DNA of 44,339 nucleotides from SAR202 cluster bacterium AG-426-M11 (GTDB lineage Bacteria; Chloroflexota; Dehalococcoidia; Lucifugimonadales; UBA826). Location: assembly GCA_003213095.1 (NCBI GenBank), contig QCNV01000011.1:1-44339 (forward strand), given 5' to 3'. Below the pieces are notes generated by a model. It saw only the letters and a list, made by a program, of their open reading frames with translations. It ran no database searches and had not been told where the DNA came from. Positions 7,987 through 16,592 of this stretch are shown here, piece after piece (within the stretch, counting starts at the first letter, position 1; the number at the start of each line of letters is the position of its first letter). The translations under genes were made by a program, and so were the position numbers.

Positions 7987-9324
7987 CTACTCTTTAAATG
8001 TTTCTTCTTTAGTCATACTTCGCAAAAGTGACAGGTATGAAGATATAGTAAGCGGGGAATCATTCTCTGAAATTATTCGCGATGCATTGGAAGCTCCATC
8101 AGCTAGCAAATCTACAACTGTCATTGCCATTGCCTTTGCACAAGTAACGACAGCTAATTCATAATCATCTATTACGTAATCAATACCATGCCCGTTACCA
8201 GAAGCTGCCTCCACATATGGATGTATTACTGGCATTAATTGAGATATGTCACCCATATCTGTAGAACCTGTACCATGCATAACATGTGGTGGAAGTCTAC
8301 TTATTTTTTCTTGCCCAACTAATTCAGCAGCATTGTTTTGATATAAATCTAAAAAAGTTTCATTATTTTGAATGGGAAGATACCCGGGCAAAGTTTGGAT
8401 AGTCACTGAACCACCAACTGTCATAGCACCTGCCCTCAAAGCCCGATCAACTTTTTCAGAAGCCGATAAAAAGGCTTCAATCGATCCACCTCTAACATAT
8501 GTCTCCATACGAACATCAGCAGGAACTGAACTGACTGCGACGCCACCTTTTGTTATGATGGGATGTATTCTGATCGAATCTTTATCTCTATATGTCTCTC
8601 TCTGAGCATGTATTGCCGACATCGCCACCATAGCTGCATTAAGGGCGTTGACACCCAAATGAGGTGATCCTCCAGCATGAGAGGCAACTCCTGAAAATTG
8701 AATCGATTTACCAACCATACCAACATTAGTTCCACCAATCGTTATTTTGGAGTCATTGGTTGGCACTGACGTATGAGTCATCATCGCCATATCAATATCG
8801 TCAAAATGTCCCAGCCTGACAAATTCAGGTTTTCCTCCTAGAAATTCAATTTCACCATTTCTTCTCAAATTGTCTCTATATTCAATTTCAATATATTCCT
8901 CAGCAGGAACTGCCATAAATGTGACTTTACCGGATAATGACTCTAAGACTCCCGTTGCTTTTAAACCAACAGCGACACCTAACATCATTGCTATTTGACA
9001 ATGGTGTCCACAAGCATGAGCAGCGGTCGTTTCTTTATCTCCAAATGGATGACCTAATACTTTTACTGAGTCTAGTTCACCAATCACAGCTATATTTGGA
9101 CCAGGGTTTCCACTATCTAGATCAGATTTAAGACCAGTAATAGCGATTTCTGATTCATGCGGCATATCTAAACAAGAAAATTCTCTCGATACTATTTTAG
9201 AGGTTTTAAATTCCTTAAATCCTGGTTCTGGATTTTCTAATATTTCTTTGGCTACAGCTATTAATTTATATTTGTTTTTTTCGATTTCATCACAAACTAC
9301 AGATTTAATTTTTACTGAGTCCAT
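7987..9324 (-). CDS. M20 family metallopeptidase / amidohydrolase
   Basis: A 445-residue two-metal hydrolase of the M20 (amidohydrolase/AbgB-like) type. The HACGHH motif carries metal ligands, VPAEEY supplies the Glu-Glu pair, and VASHAGGSPHLGVNALNA marks the dimerisation/lid domain. A late metal His lies in GNGHG. The N-terminal NPEPGFKEFKTS is the usual NPELGxxE motif. Likely substrates are N-acyl or aminobenzoyl amino-acid amides; the exact one is unknown. The ATG at 9324 is preferred over an in-frame start 12 codons earlier because AGGAGA lies just before it. It follows acsA with a 39-base gap, so the two are probably co-transcribed. Confidence 0.88.
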   Translation of the reverse strand: MDSVKIKSVVCDEIEKNKYKLIAVAKEILENPEPGFKEFKTSKIVSREFSCLDMPHESEIAITGLKSDLDSGNPGPNIAVIGELDSVKVLGHPFGDKETTAAHACGHHCQIAMMLGVAVGLKATGVLESLSGKVTFMAVPAEEYIEIEYRDNLRRNGEIEFLGGKPEFVRLGHFDDIDMAMMTHTSVPTNDSKITIGGTNVGMVGKSIQFSGVASHAGGSPHLGVNALNAAMVAMSAIHAQRETYRDKDSIRIHPIITKGGVAVSSVPADVRMETYVRGGSIEAFLSASEKVDRALRAGAMTVGGSVTIQTLPGYLPIQNNETFLDLYQNNAAELVGQEKISRLPPHVMHGTGSTDMGDISQLMPVIHPYVEAASGNGHGIDYVIDDYELAVVTCAKAMAMTVVDLLADGASNASRIISENDSPLTISSYLSLLRSMTKEETFKE

Positions 9325-9363
9325 AAAATTATCTCCTATACAATCAATATATAAATTCAATTC

Positions 9364-11121
9364 CTAATCATCTTCTAGAGTTGAAGTGTCTCCTTCCGGA
9401 AGTCCCAATTCCCTCGCTTTCAAAAGCCGACGCATAATTTTTCCACTTCTAGTTTTAGGAAGAGACGGAATGAAATCTATCTCACGAGGGGCAACAGCTG
9501 TAGATAATTTTTCTCTCGCAAATTTGATAATTTCATTTCTTAATTGAGTTGATTCTTCATATCCATCTTTCAAAGATACAAAGGCTTTAACAATCTCCAT
9601 AGCTAATGGATCAGGTTTACCTATCACCCCAGCTTCAGCCACTGCAGGATGTTCTATCAATGCACTTTCAACTTCAAATGGCCCAACTAAGTGACCCGCT
9701 GTGTTAATTACATCATCTGCGCGTCCTACAAACCAAAAATACCCATCCTCATCTTTCCGAGCAGTATCTCCAGTAATGTACCAACCTTTTCTGAATCTAG
9801 AGTTATACATTTCTGAGTTATTCCAATAAGCATGGAACATTGAAGGCCATCCAGGCTTAACTACTAAATTACCATCTTCTCCGTCCGGTACTTCATTAAA
9901 ATCTTCATCGACAATTGCTAACTGAACGCCCGGAATAGGCTTACCCATAGAACCAGGCCTGATTTCCATACTCGGATAATTGGCACACATGATGGCTCCA
10001 GTCTCTGTTTGCCACCAGTTATCATGAAATGCCATTCCAAAAACATCATTACTCCAAACAACCGCTTCAGGATTTAAAGGTTCTCCAACACTACAAATAT
10101 ATCTCAAAGAAGAGAGATCAAATTTTTTTGTAACATCGTCACCTGCTTTCATCAACATACGAATAGCCGTAGGAGCTGTATACCAAACAGTAACGTTATG
10201 TTTTTGAATTTGTTCATACCATCTACTAGCGCTAAATCCACCTTCATAAATCAATTGAGTAATCCCGTTCGTCCAAGGAGCTAACATTCCGTATGATGTA
10301 CCTGTAACCCAACCAGGGTCAGCTGTACACCAATAAACATCATCATCTTGAAGATCTAAAGCCCACTTGCCAGTAGCTTTTTGTTGAACTACAGCCTGAT
10401 GTCTGTGAACAGCACCTTTGGGTTTTCCTGTTGTTCCAGATGTGTAATGCATAACCGAGTAATCATACTGACCTGTAACAACAGTAGTAAATTCTTTTGA
10501 TGCTTTATTCATTTCTTCTTCGTATGATAGATCTTGAGGATCAATGGGGTTTTGATCTCGACCATCTTTATTAACTATCAATATATGCTGTAAATCAAAC
10601 AACTCTGGAATTATCTCAGAAATTTTCTTCCTCAAATCTGGTTGTGTAACTAAAACTTTGGCTCCACTATCTTGCATTCGATCTTTTACAGGTTCCGGAC
10701 CAAAAGCCGAAAACAAAGGCCCCACTACAGCTCCTGCTTTTAAAGCTCCAAAAAACGCCACATACAATTCTGGCAATCTATCCATAAATATAAATACTCT
10801 GTCACCTTTTTCTATACCTAAACTGCCCAAAACATTTGCAAATTGATTTGTAAGTAACTGGAGATCTCCAAAAGTATAATCTTCCCTTTCTCCATTTTTA
10901 CCTTCCCATATAAGTGCTAATTTATTTTTTTTATCACTATTGGCATGCCTATCTATTGCTTCATGAGCTTTGTTTAATCCTCCACCTGGCAACCAATCTA
11001 ATTCTCGATACATTTCCTCCCAATCAAAATTTTTATAAGAGTCTTCTAAATGTAAGTTTGGTTGAACTTTCATATTTTCAATAGGTTGCTTGGGAATTCT
11101 AGGAAAACTTTCTTCTGGCAT
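9364..11121 (-). CDS. acsA: Acetate-CoA ligase / acyl-CoA synthetase (AMP-forming)
   Basis: A 585-residue ANL-superfamily enzyme that activates acetate (or a short acid) to acetyl-AMP and then acetyl-CoA. The signature [14 protein letters not shown] binds ATP phosphates. [11 protein letters not shown] is typical of acetyl-CoA synthetases and contains the Trp that restricts acyl length. [19 protein letters not shown] is the hinge region, and [11 protein letters not shown] near the C-terminus carries the adenylation lysine, a site of acetylation control in other bacteria. The length and N-terminus fit the shorter Bacillus AcsA type rather than E. coli Acs. It starts divergently from crotonase 2. 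Acyl specificity for acetate is inferred from the Trp motif. Confidence 0.92.
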   Translation of the reverse strand: MPEESFPRIPKQPIENMKVQPNLHLEDSYKNFDWEEMYRELDWLPGGGLNKAHEAIDRHANSDKKNKLALIWEGKNGEREDYTFGDLQLLTNQFANVLGSLGIEKGDRVFIFMDRLPELYVAFFGALKAGAVVGPLFSAFGPEPVKDRMQDSGAKVLVTQPDLRKKISEIIPELFDLQHILIVNKDGRDQNPIDPQDLSYEEEMNKASKEFTTVVTGQYDYSVMHYTSGTTGKPKGAVHRHQAVVQQKATGKWALDLQDDDVYWCTADPGWVTGTSYGMLAPWTNGITQLIYEGGFSASRWYEQIQKHNVTVWYTAPTAIRMLMKAGDDVTKKFDLSSLRYICSVGEPLNPEAVVWSNDVFGMAFHDNWWQTETGAIMCANYPSMEIRPGSMGKPIPGVQLAIVDEDFNEVPDGEDGNLVVKPGWPSMFHAYWNNSEMYNSRFRKGWYITGDTARKDEDGYFWFVGRADDVINTAGHLVGPFEVESALIEHPAVAEAGVIGKPDPLAMEIVKAFVSLKDGYEESTQLRNEIIKFAREKLSTAVAPREIDFIPSLPKTRSGKIMRRLLKARELGLPEGDTSTLEDD

Positions 11122-11193
11122 AGGTACCTCTGTAGAATCTAATTTTGGCGAATATTATCAGAAAACAAAAAAATCGTATAAAAATTTTTTTTG

Positions 11194-11208
11194 TTTTCAA
11201 AAATTTGA
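11194..11208. promoter_or_regulatory. Copy of the 15-base crotonase upstream motif
   Basis: TTTTCAAAAATTTGA here is identical to bases 4350-4364 upstream of crotonase 1. It lies in the 118-base divergent region between acsA (-) and crotonase 2 (+), 31 bases before the crotonase start. The sites may be a shared operator or leftovers of duplication; the two genes also share the first codons ATGAAATACGAA. Confidence 0.4.
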
Positions 11209-11239
11209 CATAATGGATCAACATAAAAAGGAGAGATAC

Positions 11240-12010
11240 ATGAAATACGAAACAATTCTTGTGGAGAAAAATTCTGGAATTGGGACTATTAAACTAAACA
11301 GGCCTGATGTTTTAAATGCTCTTAGTACCGTATTGGTAAAAGAAGTTGATCAAGCTGTTACTGAAATGGAAAACGATGACGAAATTAAAGTAGTTGTTTT
11401 TACAGGAGCAGGAGAAAAAGCATTTTCTGCAGGAATGGATATTCACGAGATGACTAGGAATGCAGAAAGTAGTACTCCTCCACCAGTGGACCCAAACAGA
11501 AGTAAATATTCTTGGCATATTGGGGCATGTACTAAACCAACTATAGGGGCTTTAAATGGGCTATCGTATGGTGGGGGATCAGTATTGGCGTCAAGTTTTG
11601 ATATAAGAATCGGCTGTGAAAGAAGCACTTTTAAATTTCTTGCTGCTTCTTACGGACGAGTTAATGCAACTTGGAGCTTACCTATGCAGGTTGGATGGCC
11701 AAAAGCAAAAGAATTATTAATGACTGCTAGAATAGTCTCACCAGATGAAGCTTTTCAAATTGGGCTACTAAATCATTTAGTAGATTCCTCAGAATTGATG
11801 AATAAAGCTTATGAACTTGCAGAAATGATTGCAGGCAATGATCCTAGAATGGTTCAAGGAATCAAAGAACTCCTAATGGGTAATATTGGAGACTCATGGG
11901 AACAAGCATACCAAAATGAGATGGATGCAGTTGCAGGAAAATTGAGCCCAACTCCTGTACTCGAAGGATTCAAAACTTTTATTGACAGAAAGGGCCGAAA
12001 ACCCGAATAA
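11240..12010 (+). CDS. Crotonase-fold protein lacking both hydratase glutamates (crotonase 2)
   Basis: A 256-residue member of the enoyl-CoA hydratase/isomerase superfamily. The CoA-binding/oxyanion segments KAFSAGMDI (60-68) and GLSYGGGSVLA (107-117) are kept. The two positions that hold catalytic Glu in hydratases are Val115 and Ala135, so classic enoyl-CoA hydration is unlikely. The superfamily also includes thioesterases, dehalogenases, decarboxylases and C-C hydrolases. The ATG at 11240 is chosen because AAAAGGAG lies 6-8 bases upstream, whereas an earlier in-frame start would run into the acsA promoter region. The CoA-transferase gene begins 19 bases downstream, which suggests a joint acyl-CoA pathway. 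Confidence 0.88.
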   Translation: MKYETILVEKNSGIGTIKLNRPDVLNALSTVLVKEVDQAVTEMENDDEIKVVVFTGAGEKAFSAGMDIHEMTRNAESSTPPPVDPNRSKYSWHIGACTKPTIGALNGLSYGGGSVLASSFDIRIGCERSTFKFLAASYGRVNATWSLPMQVGWPKAKELLMTARIVSPDEAFQIGLLNHLVDSSELMNKAYELAEMIAGNDPRMVQGIKELLMGNIGDSWEQAYQNEMDAVAGKLSPTPVLEGFKTFIDRKGRKPE

Positions 12011-12029
12011 AAATCACAGGAGAATCAAG

Positions 12030-13223
12030 ATGAACGAAAAAATTTCAACCCCTTTAGAAGGAATCAGAGTATTAGATTTAGGAAGATATCAAGCAGGGCC
12101 AAGATGCGCATTGATGTTTGCTCGTATGGGTGCGGAAGTCATTAAAATTGAAGGTGTAAATGGTGATGAAAGCAGGAAAAATGGTCCTGTAGTTAGAGGG
12201 CAAAGTACTTATTGGGTTCAATACAACAGTGGCAAAAAAAGTCTCTCTATAAATCTAAGAACTGAAGAAGGCAAAAAAGTTTTAAGAGATTTAGTGAAAG
12301 TTTCAGATATTTTGATTCAAAACTTTAGACCTGGAACAATAGATACTATGGGGTTTGGTTATGAAGAATTAAAAAAATTAAATAAAAAAATTATTATGGT
12401 AAATGTTTCTGCTTACGGACAATATGGTCCATACAAAGACAGAGTGGGGTTTGACCCTATAGGCCAAGCAATTGGCGGAATGATGAGCATTACAGGTGAA
12501 GAAGGAATGCCTCCCATGAGAACTACATTCCCTCTCATAGATAGAATCACATCTCTTCATGCCACAATAGGAGCTTTAGCTGCACTTCGTGAAAGAGAAT
12601 TTTCTGGAGAAGGACAAACTATTGATGTTTGCCTTGCTGATACTGGATATACGTGCAATGAAATTCCCATTACTGCATTTCTTGAGGGTGGATTAATGCC
12701 TGAAAGAGAAGGGAACGGGAGAGGAACTGGTGGATGTTATCAGACTCAAGATGGATGGGTAATCATTGCAGCTACAAATGAAAACATGTGGACTAGGCTA
12801 TGTGAATCAATAAATAAACCAGAATGGTTAAATAACGAAAAATTTTCTACCAGATCAGATAGAAACGAAAATGTCGATGAAATTGAAGATGGATTGCAAT
12901 CTTGGTTCATACAACATTCAATGAGTTCTGCCGTAGAAATCCTTTCAAACAGTGGTGTCCCCTGCTCTCCAGTTAACAACACTCAACAGGCAGCATTAGA
13001 CCCTCACTTGAAAGAACGTGAAATTCTAGTAGAAGTCCCTGACCCAGTTGCTGGGTCTATGCACGTTGCTGGTAAAATGATCAAATTTGGTAGAACTGAA
13101 ATGGTAGTAGGTTCAACTCCAACAGTTGGCCAACATTCCAATGAAATTCTTTCAGAAATTTTAGGTTATTCTGACGATCAAATTAATAAACTTAATGAAC
13201 AAGAAGTCATATCAAAAACTTAA
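12030..13223 (+). CDS. Class III CoA-transferase (CaiB/BaiF family)
   Basis: A 397-residue family III CoA-transferase, which moves CoA between carboxylic acids. The N-terminal LEGIRVLDLGRYQAGP, GAEVIKIE, SINLRTEEGKK and DILIQNFRPG blocks are diagnostic. VSAYGQYGPYKDRVGFDPIG contains Asp142, the probable catalytic aspartate that carries the acyl anhydride and CoA thioester. The start is set by ACAGGAGAA 6 bases before the ATG. It lies between crotonase 2 and moaD, and moaD begins 1 base after its TAA. Donor and acceptor acids cannot be told from sequence. Confidence 0.92.
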   Translation: MNEKISTPLEGIRVLDLGRYQAGPRCALMFARMGAEVIKIEGVNGDESRKNGPVVRGQSTYWVQYNSGKKSLSINLRTEEGKKVLRDLVKVSDILIQNFRPGTIDTMGFGYEELKKLNKKIIMVNVSAYGQYGPYKDRVGFDPIGQAIGGMMSITGEEGMPPMRTTFPLIDRITSLHATIGALAALREREFSGEGQTIDVCLADTGYTCNEIPITAFLEGGLMPEREGNGRGTGGCYQTQDGWVIIAATNENMWTRLCESINKPEWLNNEKFSTRSDRNENVDEIEDGLQSWFIQHSMSSAVEILSNSGVPCSPVNNTQQAALDPHLKEREILVEVPDPVAGSMHVAGKMIKFGRTEMVVGSTPTVGQHSNEILSEILGYSDDQINKLNEQEVISKT

Positions 13224-13224
13224 T

Positions 13225-13476
13225 ATGGAAATAGAAGTACTTTTTTTTGCATCATATCGGGAAAAATCTGGAGTGAAATCGTACTGTTTTGAAATTTCTG
13301 CCGGATCAAATCTAAAAGAATTAATTTATAAAATTGTTCAAAAGTTCCCTAAACTTCATTCTGATCCAACAAAAATAGTTGCTGCTATCAATGAAGAATT
13401 TTCTGATCAAAGTCAAATTTTATGCGAAGGCGACATTGTGGCATTAATTCCTCCTGTAAGCGGAGGATCAAAATGA
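13225..13476 (+). CDS. moaD: MoaD-like ubiquitin-fold sulfur carrier, small subunit of molybdopterin synthase
   Basis: An 83-residue beta-grasp protein. MEIEVLFFASYREKSG at the N-terminus and CEGDIVALIPPVSGG at the C-terminus are standard MoaD signatures. MoaD normally ends in exactly Gly-Gly, which is adenylated and thiocarboxylated to give sulfur to molybdopterin. Here Ser-Lys follows, so the Gly-Gly is not terminal and should need trimming. The codons GGAGGA for Gly-Gly also form the Shine-Dalgarno sequence of moaE, whose ATG overlaps the moaD TGA. It starts 1 base after the CoA-transferase stop with no own ribosome site. CysO-like or tRNA-thiolation carriers are alternatives, but moaE next door favours MoaD. 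Confidence 0.88.
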   Translation: MEIEVLFFASYREKSGVKSYCFEISAGSNLKELIYKIVQKFPKLHSDPTKIVAAINEEFSDQSQILCEGDIVALIPPVSGGSK

Positions 13477-13916
13477 TTGATAAAAAATTTCATGTGCAAA
13501 TCTCAGAATCAACTTTAGATCAAAGTATTGCAAAAAAATTTGTGAAATCCAATTCACATGGTGCTTGTACTATATTTGAAGGTGTAACTCGAGATCATTC
13601 TGACAATAGAAAAGTCGAATTTTTAGAATACGAATGCTATAAACCAATGGCAATAAAAAAACTAGAACAAATTTGTGCTGAAATTATCGAAAAATGGGAA
13701 GTTAAAATTTCCATTTTGCACAGAATCGGAAAACTTGAAATCGGAGAAGTAAGTTTAATTGTAGCAACTGGATCTCCTCACAGAAAAGAAGGAATTCAAG
13801 CATGTGAATATTCCGTAGATCGAATTAAAGAAATAGTACCTATATGGAAAAAGGAATTTTTTGAAGGTGGAAGCATCTGGATTGAAGATGAAAATGGTTT
13901 CAGGCCATTCTCTTAA
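13473..13916 (+). CDS. moaE: Molybdopterin synthase catalytic subunit MoaE
   Basis: A 147-residue protein that inserts two sulfurs carried by MoaD into precursor Z (cPMP) to make molybdopterin. GACTIFEGVTRDHSDNRKV, the LEYECYKPMA block, HRIGKLEIGEVSLIVAT, SPHRKEGIQACEY and EIVPIWKKE follow the MoaE order, and the lysines in the last two blocks are the active-site lysines. The ATG at 13473 overlaps the moaD stop (ATGA) and has GGAGG 7 bases upstream. Other molybdenum cofactor genes are not in the window. Confidence 0.95.
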   Translation: MIDKKFHVQISESTLDQSIAKKFVKSNSHGACTIFEGVTRDHSDNRKVEFLEYECYKPMAIKKLEQICAEIIEKWEVKISILHRIGKLEIGEVSLIVATGSPHRKEGIQACEYSVDRIKEIVPIWKKEFFEGGSIWIEDENGFRPFS

Positions 13917-13939
13917 AATTTAAGCGCCTAACATTTAGC

Positions 13940-13969
13940 TTGATTAGAATAGTAAAATTTCAATATAAT
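13940..13969 (+). promoter_or_regulatory. Sigma-70-type promoter for tRNA-Ser (and miaB)
   Basis: TTGATT (13940-13945), an 18-base spacer and a perfect TATAAT (13964-13969). The predicted transcription start is near 13976, about 13 bases before the tRNA. It lies in the gap after moaE. Confidence 0.65.
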
Positions 13970-13988
13970 TAACCCCTTCCAAAAATAT

Positions 13989-14080
13989 GGAGGGATCGCA
14001 TAGAGGTCTAGTGCGGCCGCCTGCTAAGCGGTTAAGGCGTGAAAGCGCTTTCATGGGTTCGAATCCCATTCCCTCCGCCA
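13989..14080 (+). tRNA. tRNA-Ser(GCT)
   Basis: A 92-base class II tRNA. The acceptor GGAGGGA pairs with TCCCTCC, the discriminator is G and CCA is encoded. The anticodon loop CTGCTAA holds GCT (reads AGC/AGT). It has a long variable arm, GTGAAAGCGCTTTC-like, and the T-arm contains GGTTCGAATCC. The miaB start codon lies only 10 bases after the CCA end. Confidence 0.97.
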
Positions 14081-14090
14081 TAGAGAAAAA

Positions 14091-15362
14091 ATGAAAACAT
14101 ATAATATTTGGACAACTGGATGCCAGATGAACAAGGCTGATTCTGATCGGTTAGAAAGTGCATTGAAAAATTTAGGTCTTTCTTATATTGATTCTAAAAA
14201 TGAAGCTGATCTTGTGGTACTAAACACATGTGTTGTAAGGCAAAATGCTGAGGATAAAGCCGTAGGAACTTTAACTAGTTTAAAGCCATCTAAAATGAAA
14301 AACCCCGACAAAGTGATAGCGCTTATGGGATGTATGGTAGGACCAAAGACTGACAATTTACAAAAACAATTTCCCTATGTTGATGTTTTTATGCAGCCTC
14401 AACAGTTTGACCCATTGATTAATTTCTTATCACAAAACAAAGGAATTGACACTGAAGGATGCTTGGCAAATGTTACAGCTGCCCCATCAATTGCAACATT
14501 TATTCCAATAATTCACGGTTGTGATAAGTTTTGCTCTTTTTGCATTATCCCTTACAGAAGGGGAAGGGAAACTAGTAGAACCATTGAAGATATTGTAAAT
14601 GAAACTAAGATGTTGGTTCAAAGAGGTGTAAAAGAAATTACTCTATTGGGACAAAATGTTGACTCATACGGGCATGATCTAGCCGGATCTAGAAATCTAG
14701 CAGATTTATTTTATGAGTTAAATGAAATAAATGAAATTGAAAGAATTAGATTTTTAACATCTCACCCCAACGATATGGACGATTCAATCATTGAATCAAT
14801 TAATGACTTAGATAAGGTGTGTGAAAATATAAATTTGCCTTTTCAAGCGGGAAACAATGAAGTGTTACAAACTATGAGACGGGGATATACAAACGAAGAA
14901 TACCGATCTCTTATAGACAAAATCCGTAATAAAATTCCCAATGTAAGCCTCACGACAGATCTTATAGTTGGATTCTGTGGAGAAACAGATGAACAATTTC
15001 AAGATTCATTGAATTTAATTAAAGATATCAAATTTGATAAAGTTCACTCTGCAGCTTATTCCACAAGAACAGGAACCATAGCTGACAGAAAAATGGTCGA
15101 CGACGTACCTCCCGAAGTCAAAAAAGATAGGTTAATTCAAATCAATGAAGCACAAGAAAAAATTGTAACTAAAATCAATGAAAATTTATTAAACGAAACC
15201 TTTGATGTCTTAATAGAAGGTAAAAAAGAAGACAAATGGTTTGGTAGAAACAGAAATGACAAACTAGTATTTTTAGATGATACAGATGTTTCAGCCGGTG
15301 AAACAATTAACGTTAGAATCAATAAAACTAGTCCCTGGTATCTAAATGGAGCTAAAATATAA
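14091..15362 (+). CDS. miaB: tRNA-2-methylthio-N6-dimethylallyladenosine synthase (MiaB)
   Basis: A 423-residue radical-SAM methylthiotransferase with three domains. The N-terminal UPF0004 domain has cluster cysteines Cys11, Cys47 and Cys81. The radical-SAM domain has C144-x3-C148-x2-C151 in HGCDKFCSFCIIPYRRGRE. A TRAM domain follows at about 360-423. TTGCQMNKADSDR is the MiaB rather than MtaB or RimO form of the N-terminal motif. The enzyme adds CH3S to i6A37 of tRNAs reading UNN codons. The tRNA-Ser(GCT) directly upstream has U36, so it is not an expected substrate despite the adjacency. There is no clear Shine-Dalgarno, only GAGA 7 bases before the ATG. Confidence 0.95.
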   Translation: MKTYNIWTTGCQMNKADSDRLESALKNLGLSYIDSKNEADLVVLNTCVVRQNAEDKAVGTLTSLKPSKMKNPDKVIALMGCMVGPKTDNLQKQFPYVDVFMQPQQFDPLINFLSQNKGIDTEGCLANVTAAPSIATFIPIIHGCDKFCSFCIIPYRRGRETSRTIEDIVNETKMLVQRGVKEITLLGQNVDSYGHDLAGSRNLADLFYELNEINEIERIRFLTSHPNDMDDSIIESINDLDKVCENINLPFQAGNNEVLQTMRRGYTNEEYRSLIDKIRNKIPNVSLTTDLIVGFCGETDEQFQDSLNLIKDIKFDKVHSAAYSTRTGTIADRKMVDDVPPEVKKDRLIQINEAQEKIVTKINENLLNETFDVLIEGKKEDKWFGRNRNDKLVFLDDTDVSAGETINVRINKTSPWYLNGAKI

Positions 15363-15381
15363 GTAAGTAAGGAAAAAGAAA

Positions 15382-16590
15382 ATGGTATCAAAAACTAAAA
15401 AACCTTCGATTCCTATCACTGAAATAGAGCAATCGGCATTTTGCCAAACTGACGAAGATTTAGCTTCAAAGACATTACAAGAAGAATTTGAAATAGGTGT
15501 CCAATGGCAAAAATTACCTATCAGTTATATGAGAACTTCACCCGAACAATTATCTAACAACATTCAAAAAGCGAAAAAAACTTTAGGACAAAAACTTGTC
15601 ATATTAGGTCATCATTACCAAAGAAATGAAGTCATTCAATTTGCAGATTTTAGAGGTGACTCATTTAAACTTTCACAGTTTGCTGCTGAACAAAAAGAGG
15701 CTGAGTTTATAGTTTTTTGTGGGGTTCATTTTATGGCAGAAACAGCTGACATATTAAGTACTCCTCAACAAAAAGTGATTCTTCCAAACATGACTGCAGG
15801 ATGCTCTATGTCTGATATGGCTCAAAAAGACGATGTTTTAGATTGTTGGGAAGATATTAATGACGTTATTGGGAGTAAATCTTCTTTAATTCCTATGACT
15901 TACATGAATTCTGCTGCTGCAATCAAATCTCTATGTGGAGAAAATAACGGAATCGTATGTACATCCTCCAACGCTGATGCAGCATTCGATTGGGCATTTG
16001 AAAGAGGAGATAAAATCTTATTTTTGCCTGACCAACACCTTGGGAGAAATACAGCCTATAAAAAAGGAATTAAACTTAATGAAATGATAGTTTGGAATCC
16101 ATTCAAACCTTTAGGAGGACACACAGAAGAAGTTCTAGAAAAAGCAAAAATCATTTTGTGGCAAGGTCATTGTTCTGTGCATACTAGATTTACTTTAGAG
16201 CAAATTCGTCAAGCTCGCGAAACTCATAAAGATATCAACGTCATAGTCCATCCTGAATGTACATTTGATGTTGTTAATGAAGCAGATTTATGCGGTTCCA
16301 CGGAATTCATCAAGAAAGCGATAGTTGATTCTCCTGCTGGTACTAAATGGGCTGTGGGGACTGAAATCAGCATGGTAAATAGATTAGCTGAAGAGAATCC
16401 TGACAAAACAATATTCTGCCTTGACTCTGTTGTTTGTCCTTGTTCCACAATGTATAGAATTCATCCAGCATATTTATCTTGGGTTTTGGATGGTTTACTT
16501 GAAGGTGTTGTAGTAAATCAAATACAAGTTGACCAAAAAACTCGAGAATTTTCTAGAATTGCTCTTGAAAGAATGTTATCAGTAGTCTAA
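15382..16590 (+). CDS. nadA: Quinolinate synthase A
   Basis: A 402-residue enzyme that condenses iminoaspartate with dihydroxyacetone phosphate to give quinolinate for de novo NAD. LGHHYQRNEVIQFADFRGDS, HFMAETADIL, LPNMTAGCSMSDM and MTYMNSAA are intact. The expected [4Fe-4S] ligands are Cys113 (FCGVHF), Cys293 (HPECTFD) and Cys352 or Cys354 (VCPCSTM). It is longer than the E. coli protein because of an N-terminal extension of about 55 residues. The start has AAGGAA about 10 bases upstream. nadC follows after 2 bases; nadB (L-aspartate oxidase) is not in the window. Confidence 0.95.
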   Translation: MVSKTKKPSIPITEIEQSAFCQTDEDLASKTLQEEFEIGVQWQKLPISYMRTSPEQLSNNIQKAKKTLGQKLVILGHHYQRNEVIQFADFRGDSFKLSQFAAEQKEAEFIVFCGVHFMAETADILSTPQQKVILPNMTAGCSMSDMAQKDDVLDCWEDINDVIGSKSSLIPMTYMNSAAAIKSLCGENNGIVCTSSNADAAFDWAFERGDKILFLPDQHLGRNTAYKKGIKLNEMIVWNPFKPLGGHTEEVLEKAKIILWQGHCSVHTRFTLEQIRQARETHKDINVIVHPECTFDVVNEADLCGSTEFIKKAIVDSPAGTKWAVGTEISMVNRLAEENPDKTIFCLDSVVCPCSTMYRIHPAYLSWVLDGLLEGVVVNQIQVDQKTREFSRIALERMLSVV

Positions 16591-16592
16591 AA

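Noticed and set aside
11090-11239. Upstream extension of crotonase 2 by 50 codons
   Set aside because: It overlaps the 5' end of acsA and the divergent promoter region, while ATG 11240 has a strong AAAAGGAG site and matches the family N-terminus.
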